A DNA stretch of 9,076 bases. Origin: JAMOBE01 sp039908285 (GTDB lineage: Bacteria; Pseudomonadota; Alphaproteobacteria; Rhodospirillales; Rhodospirillaceae). The stretch is from contig JAMOBE010000123.1 in assembly GCA_039908285.1 (NCBI GenBank), positions 1 to 9,076 on the forward strand, in the 5' to 3' direction. Made by a program: the position numbers and the translations under genes. Below the pieces are notes generated by a model that searched no databases, had not been told where the DNA came from, and was given only the letters and a program-made list of their open reading frames with translations. How positions within the stretch are numbered: position 1 is the stretch's first letter; each line of letters opens with the position of its first letter. Below are positions 5,324-9,076 of this stretch, piece after piece.

Positions 5324-5724
5324 CGTTCCCCTCCCGGCGAGAGAAAGCGGCGGATGCGGTGGATGGCCGCGGCCTCGAGACGGGCGGAGTCGCTTCGCTG
5401 GCGCCGCTCTTCCTCGTCGGCCGCGCGAAGGGACGCCAGCACCCGGCCCTCCAGCGTCGCCAGGTCGTCGCCGGCCACCGCCTCGCGGGTGGCGATGCGG
5501 ACCACATTACCGCCCTTGACCGTCAGCACGCCCCCCCGCACGGCGGCATGCCCCTCGCGGCCATCGGGCGTCCGCCAGCTCACCACCGACAGCGCCAGCA
5601 CGGTCAAAAGGTCGGCATGACCGGGAAGGATGCCAAAGGCGCCGCTGGCGTCGGCGGCACGGACATGGGCGACCGGATCGATCTCGGCCACCACGGCGGT
5701 CGGGGTGGTGATCACCAGTCTCAT
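5320..5724 (-). CDS. atpC: F-ATPase epsilon subunit
   Basis: A 134-residue central-stalk subunit that links rotation to the catalytic head and can inhibit ATP hydrolysis. The N-terminal beta-barrel domain is clear: LVITTPTAVVAEIDPVAHVR, then the family motif GAFGILPGHADLLTVL near 28-43, then an AVRGGVLTVKGGNVVRIATRE strand pair. The C-terminal part (about 90-130) is helical and rich in Glu/Arg. Length is normal. The ATG at 5724 overlaps the atpD stop by 4 bp. In standard F-ATPase operons epsilon also follows beta, but here the pair leads the operon, as in N-ATPases. Confidence 0.93.
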   Translation of the reverse strand: MRLVITTPTAVVAEIDPVAHVRAADASGAFGILPGHADLLTVLALSVVSWRTPDGREGHAAVRGGVLTVKGGNVVRIATREAVAGDDLATLEGRVLASLRAADEEERRQRSDSARLEAAAIHRIRRFLSPGGER

Positions 5725-7145
5725 CGCCTTTCCTTCGCCCCCTCCTCCTTTTTCCGGGCCTCGTCGAGACCACCCACCATGTAGAGGGAAGCCTCCGCCC
5801 AGTCGTCGCAGGCGCCCGACAGGATGGCCTGGCAGCCGGCCATGGTGTCGGCCAGGGGGACGGCGCGGCCGGGCTTGCCGGTGAAGGCCTCGGTGACCAG
5901 GAACGGCTGGGTGAGGAAGCGGGTCAGCCGCCGCGCCCGCTGGACCGCCGCGCGGTCGGCGGCGCTCAGTTCCTCCATGCCCAGCAGGGCGATGATCTCC
6001 TGAAGCTCGCGATAGTGGGCGATGGTCCGGCGCACCTCCTGCGCCAGGGCGTAGTGCTCCGGCCCGACCACCGCCGGGTCCAGCAGCACCGAGGAGGACG
6101 CCAGGGGATCGATGGCCGGATAGAGCCCCTCCCCCGCCATCTCCCGCGACAGGACGATGGACGAGTCGAGGTGGCTGAAGGTCTCGGCGACGGCCGGGTC
6201 GGTGAAGTCGTCGGCCGGCACGTAGACCGCCTCGATGGCGGTGATGGCCGCTCCCTCCACCGAGACGATGCGCTGCTGGACCTCGGCGATCTCGCTGGCC
6301 AGCGTCGGCTGGTAGCCGACCCGCGACGGCAGCCGGCCCAGCAGCCCCGACACCTCGCCGCCCGCCTGGACGAAGCGGAACACGTTGTCGATCAGCAGCA
6401 GGACGTTCTCCGCCGCCTCGTCGCGGAAGTACTCGGCGATGGCAAGCGCGGTCAGCACCGCCCGCCAGCGCGCCCCGGGCGACTCGTTCATCTGGCCGAA
6501 CACCAGCGCCGTGCGCCCGAGCACCCCCGACTGGCGCAGCTCCGACAGCAGCTCGTGTCCCTCGCGGGAGCGCTCGCCCACGCCGGCGAACACCGAAATG
6601 CCGGCGTAGGTCTCGACGGTGCTGCGGATCATCTCCATGATCAGCACCGTCTTGCCGACCCCGGCGCCGCCGAACATGGCCGCCTTGCCGCCCACCGGCA
6701 GCGGCGCCAGAAGGTCGATTACCTTGATGCCAGTGCGGAACACCTCCAGCACCCGCCCCTGACGCAGGAGAGACGGCGGCGCGGCATGGATGGCGCGGCG
6801 GGGCACCTCGGGGGGAAAGGCGCCCAGGCGATCGGTGGGCTCCCCCACCACGTCCATGAGCCGCCCCAGCACCGCCGGCCCCACCGGCACCATGACCGGC
6901 GCCCCGGTGGAGCGCACCGGAGTGCCGCGCGCCAGCCCGGCGGTGCCCTGCAGGGCCACCGTCCGCACCGTATCGCGGTCAAGATGCTGACGCACCTCGA
7001 GAACCAGGGGATGGGGACCGTCCCAGCCGACATCCAGGGCCGTGTCCACCTCCGGCAGCCGACCGGCGGGGAAGGCCGCGTCCACCACCGACCCGTCGAT
7101 CCCCACCACCACACCCTCTGGCACACCCTCTGGGCTGTCGTTCAT
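5721..7145 (-). CDS. atpD: N-type F-ATPase catalytic beta subunit
   Basis: A 474-residue catalytic subunit of the F1 head with all expected motifs: Walker A GGAGVGKT at 159-166, VFAGVGERSREG at 185-196 (catalytic Glu 191), FGQMNESPGARWR at 216-228, Walker B VLLLIDNVFRF at 248-258, the LPSRVGYQPTLASEIAEVQ block at 272-290, and HLDSSIVLSREMAGEGLYPAIDPL at 325-348. Changes such as GERSREG for GERTREG and the run-on Glu/Lys/Arg tail are typical of the divergent N-type paralogue rather than of the housekeeping enzyme. It heads the N-ATPase operon and starts with an ATG that directly follows the TGA of the kinase-like gene. Its partner alpha subunit (atpA) is not in the window. Confidence 0.95.
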   Translation of the reverse strand: MNDSPEGVPEGVVVGIDGSVVDAAFPAGRLPEVDTALDVGWDGPHPLVLEVRQHLDRDTVRTVALQGTAGLARGTPVRSTGAPVMVPVGPAVLGRLMDVVGEPTDRLGAFPPEVPRRAIHAAPPSLLRQGRVLEVFRTGIKVIDLLAPLPVGGKAAMFGGAGVGKTVLIMEMIRSTVETYAGISVFAGVGERSREGHELLSELRQSGVLGRTALVFGQMNESPGARWRAVLTALAIAEYFRDEAAENVLLLIDNVFRFVQAGGEVSGLLGRLPSRVGYQPTLASEIAEVQQRIVSVEGAAITAIEAVYVPADDFTDPAVAETFSHLDSSIVLSREMAGEGLYPAIDPLASSSVLLDPAVVGPEHYALAQEVRRTIAHYRELQEIIALLGMEELSAADRAAVQRARRLTRFLTQPFLVTEAFTGKPGRAVPLADTMAGCQAILSGACDDWAEASLYMVGGLDEARKKEEGAKERR

Positions 7146-7826
7146 TCACGGCTCGGGGCGATAGACGGCCGCCACCATGGCCGCGAGGGCGTCGGCGGCG
7201 GCCTCCAGGCTGACGGTGCGGTCGGTGTTGAGGATCAGGTCGAACTGGCTCGGGTCGTTGAGCCGGGAGCGGAAGTAGTCCCAGACGAACCGGGCCCGGT
7301 TGCGGTTGATGTCCAGCACCTTCACGCGGGCCGCCGTCAGGTCCAGCCCCTCGGCCTCGGCCACCCTGCGGGCGCAGCGCGGCGACGTTCCGCAGATGCG
7401 CAATCTCAGGGCGCAATGGGTGAACAGCACCACGTGGGCGCCGCGGCCGACGATCACCCCGCCGACGCGGGCCAGACCCAGGATGACGTTGATCAGCGTC
7501 CGACGATAGGCCTCGAAGCTGACGTCCTGGCTGGTGATCAGGCGGTAGAGCCAGAGGTAGCGGCCCTTGTCGATGCTCTCGTCGAGCTGGCGGAGGGCGA
7601 CCTCGTCGGCGTCGAGACGCTGGGCGATGGCCTCCAGAATCTCGCGGTCATAGACCGGGACGCCGAAGCGCTCGGCCAGCCTTCTGGCGATCTCATCGCC
7701 ACCCGAGCCGTAGTCGCGGGACAGGACGATCACCGGCTTGTCCGGGCAGCGCTCGCGCTGTTCCCGGGGCTCGGTATGCGCCGCCACCACCATCGCCCGG
7801 ATAGCCTGCTGAACTGATACGGCCAT
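7146..7826 (-). CDS. Cytidylate kinase-like family protein
   Basis: A 226-residue P-loop protein of the cytidylate kinase-like family (PF13189). The variant phosphate-binding region is SRDYGSGGDEIARRLAERFG at 36-55, followed by VPVYDREIL; further family blocks are GGVIVGRGAHVVL at 122-134, DINRNRARFVWDYF at 172-185 and FDLILNTD at 195-202. The real substrate of this family is generally unknown; it differs from Cmk proper. The stop codon abuts the atpD ATG with no gap, so it is co-translated with the ATPase operon, which suggests a related or regulatory role (inference). A GGTGGG ribosome site lies inside the 3' arm of a strong hairpin immediately before the start. Confidence 0.88.
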   Translation of the reverse strand: MAVSVQQAIRAMVVAAHTEPREQRERCPDKPVIVLSRDYGSGGDEIARRLAERFGVPVYDREILEAIAQRLDADEVALRQLDESIDKGRYLWLYRLITSQDVSFEAYRRTLINVILGLARVGGVIVGRGAHVVLFTHCALRLRICGTSPRCARRVAEAEGLDLTAARVKVLDINRNRARFVWDYFRSRLNDPSQFDLILNTDRTVSLEAAADALAAMVAAVYRPEP

Positions 7827-7828
7827 GG

Positions 7829-7859
7829 CCCACCTTGGTCAGTATTGACCAAAGGTGGG
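7829..7859 (-). promoter_or_regulatory. Hairpin/palindrome covering the ribosome site of the kinase-atp operon
   Basis: TTGGTCA (7835-7841) and TGACCAA (7846-7852) are perfect inverted arms around a 4-base loop. They extend with CCCACC (7829-7834) pairing with GGTGGG (7854-7859), with one bulged A at 7853, giving a 13-bp stem. On the minus strand the stem ends two bases before the ATG at 7826 and contains the GGTGGG Shine-Dalgarno sequence. It may be an RNA hairpin that hides the ribosome site, a DNA operator (GntR/FadR-family sites resemble TTGGTC..GACCAA), or a terminator for asd; the absence of a T-run argues against the last. Confidence 0.72.
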
Positions 7860-7907
7860 AACCCGGCCCGTGGCCTCGCAAGAGACTCACACGGGGTACC
7901 CTTGACG

Positions 7908-8933
7908 CTACTTCTTCAGGTAGTCCCGGGCCAGCACCTCGGCGATCTGCACGGCGTTCAGCGCCGCGCCCTTGCGCAGGTTGTCGGAGACGCACCAGAA
8001 CGACAGGCCATTCGGCACCGTGTGGTCCTTGCGGATGCGCGAGACATAGACGGCGTCCTCGCCGACACACTCCGCCGGCGTGACATAGCCCTCGTTCTCG
8101 CGCATGTCCACAACCACCACGCCCGGGGCCTGCTTCAGGAGGGTACGGGCCTCGGTGTCGGAGATGGGGGTCTCGGTCTCGATGTTGACGTACTCGGCAT
8201 GGCCGATGAAGCTCGGCACCCGCGCGCAGTTGGCGTGGACCGCGATGTCGGGGTCGAGGATCTTGCGGGTCTCGGCGGCCATCTTCCACTCTTCCTTGGT
8301 GGCGCCGTCGTCCATGAACACGTCGATGTGGGGAATGACGTTGAAGGCGATCTGCTTGGTGAACTTCTTCCTCGTCTTCTGGGTGGGCTCGTTCATGTAG
8401 ATGCCGCGAGTCTGGTTGAACAGCTCGTCCATGGCATCCTTGCCGGCCCCCGAGGTCGACTGATAGGTGGACACCACCACCCGCCGCACCCGAAACCGCT
8501 GGTGCAGCGGCTTCAGGGCCACCACCATCTGGATGGTCGAGCAGTTGGGGTTGGCGATGATGTTGCGCCTGGTATAGCCGGCGATGGCCTGCGGGTTGAC
8601 CTCCGGCACCACCAGCGGCACGTCGGGGTCCATGCGGAAATGGGAGGTGTTGTCGATCACCACGCAGCCGGCCGCGGCCGCCCGCGGACTGTGCTGGGCC
8701 GAGACCTTGGCCCCCGGCGACGACAGGGCGATGTCCACCCCCTTGAAGTCGAAGGTGGCGAGATCCTTCACCTTGAGGACATCGTCGTCGCCAAAGGACA
8801 CCTCCCTGCCCACCGAACGCTCGGAGGCGAGCGCGATCACCTCGTCGACAGGGAAGTCGCGTTCGTAAAGGATATTGAGCATCTCACGGCCCACGTTGCC
8901 CGTGGCCCCGATGACGGCGACTCTGTAGCCCAT
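7908..8933 (-). CDS. asd: Aspartate-semialdehyde dehydrogenase
   Basis: A 341-residue NADPH-dependent enzyme that reduces aspartyl phosphate to aspartate semialdehyde, the branch point to lysine/diaminopimelate, methionine and threonine; cytoplasmic. The nucleotide-binding motif is VAVIGATGNVGREML at 5-19. The catalytic cysteine is C131 in NPNCSTIQ, with Q158 in STYQSTSGAG, R238 in CARVPSFIGH and the acid-base H245. The length fits the Gram-negative-type enzyme. ATG 8933 is preceded by a GGGGAA ribosome site and a promoter. It is intact and typical of a GC-rich proteobacterium. The kinase-atp operon begins 81 bp downstream in the same direction, so some read-through is possible. Confidence 0.97.
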   Translation of the reverse strand: MGYRVAVIGATGNVGREMLNILYERDFPVDEVIALASERSVGREVSFGDDDVLKVKDLATFDFKGVDIALSSPGAKVSAQHSPRAAAAGCVVIDNTSHFRMDPDVPLVVPEVNPQAIAGYTRRNIIANPNCSTIQMVVALKPLHQRFRVRRVVVSTYQSTSGAGKDAMDELFNQTRGIYMNEPTQKTRKKFTKQIAFNVIPHIDVFMDDGATKEEWKMAAETRKILDPDIAVHANCARVPSFIGHAEYVNIETETPISDTEARTLLKQAPGVVVVDMRENEGYVTPAECVGEDAVYVSRIRKDHTVPNGLSFWCVSDNLRKGAALNAVQIAEVLARDYLKK

Positions 8934-8971
8934 GGTTCCCCGCTTCCCGACACGTTGAAAAAAAGCCGCGC

Positions 8972-9000
8972 AGGTTACCCTCGATGCCCGGCGATTTCAA
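8972..9000 (-). promoter_or_regulatory. Sigma70-like promoter of asd
   Basis: On the minus strand TTGAAA (9000-8995) and TAACCT (8977-8972) are separated by exactly 17 bp. Transcription would start near 8965 and leave a leader of about 30 bases before the asd ATG at 8933, which has GGGGAA ahead of it. Spacing and position are both good. The remaining 76 bases to the window end hold no gene that I can see. Confidence 0.65.
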
Positions 9001-9076
9001 GAGCACTCCGGAAACTTTCCAGGGCAATCGGGTGAAGTGAGAACCGCCATCTTCACTCCCTCTCCCCCCCTCTTCC

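Noticed and set aside
4984..5784. Plus-strand frames of 170-270 codons opposite atpC/atpQ
   Set aside because: They begin inside the inverted repeat and are Arg/Pro/Ser-rich antisense frames of intact genes.
6015..7817. A 600-codon open frame on the plus strand, opposite atpD and the kinase-like gene
   Set aside because: It is rich in His/Arg/Gly/Asp with no recognisable domain and mirrors well-supported genes; such long antisense frames are usual in GC-rich coding DNA.
7845..9035. A 396-codon open frame on the plus strand, opposite asd
   Set aside because: It is antisense to a clear asd gene with catalytic residues; composition is typical of a shadow frame.
9001..9076. GTGAAG/CTTCAC inverted repeat upstream of asd
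   Set aside because: Six-base arms with a 13-base loop are weak and expected by chance; no link to the promoter is evident.

Overview
The window looks like a piece of a GC-rich proteobacterial chromosome, most likely alphaproteobacterial (Rhodospirillales-like). I infer this from the style of the aspartate-semialdehyde dehydrogenase, strong GC bias at third codon positions in the right half, and the presence of an N-type (Na+/H+-type, 'alternate') F-ATPase operon. Every gene I can support is on the minus strand, so the natural reading direction is from 9076 down to 1.

Right part (about 9000 to 3864): asd has a good sigma70-like promoter. After an 81-bp gap with a strong hairpin comes a cytidylate-kinase-like gene that runs directly (TGA-ATG) into an N-ATPase operon in the order atpD, atpC, atpQ, atpR, atpB. 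Genes D-C-Q and R-B are joined by 4-bp start/stop overlaps. Between atpQ and atpR lies a palindromic element of about 220 bp: 45-bp inverted arms built of 10-bp units around an AT-rich core. The known N-ATPase order is D-C-Q-R-B-E-F-A-G, but here the operon ends at atpB. The c, b, alpha and gamma subunit genes are absent from the window, and unrelated sequence begins within a few bases of the atpB stop.

Middle part (3863 to 2539): a patchwork of broken pieces. In minus-strand order these are a possible IS3-family end, an intact MNT nucleotidyltransferase with a HEPN partner that loses its C-terminus, a small unidentified C-terminal fragment, a second truncated copy of the nucleotidyltransferase start (82-bp direct repeat, 3 mismatches), and the frameshifted C-terminal tail of a DNA methyltransferase resembling type III Mod. 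This is a recombination scar in a defence/toxin-antitoxin neighbourhood.

Left part (2474 to 49): a visibly less GC-rich cassette of a DUF262 (ParB/Srx-like) protein and an AAA ATPase with a DUF3696 tail, overlapping by 8 bp. It is followed 1 nt later by a third, unnamed gene that appears frameshifted and stops early. The cassette resembles restriction/phage-defence modules; its function is inferred from domain type only.

Altogether, a housekeeping gene (asd) and an accessory ion-translocating ATPase are cut short by an island of defence-related genes and remnants.
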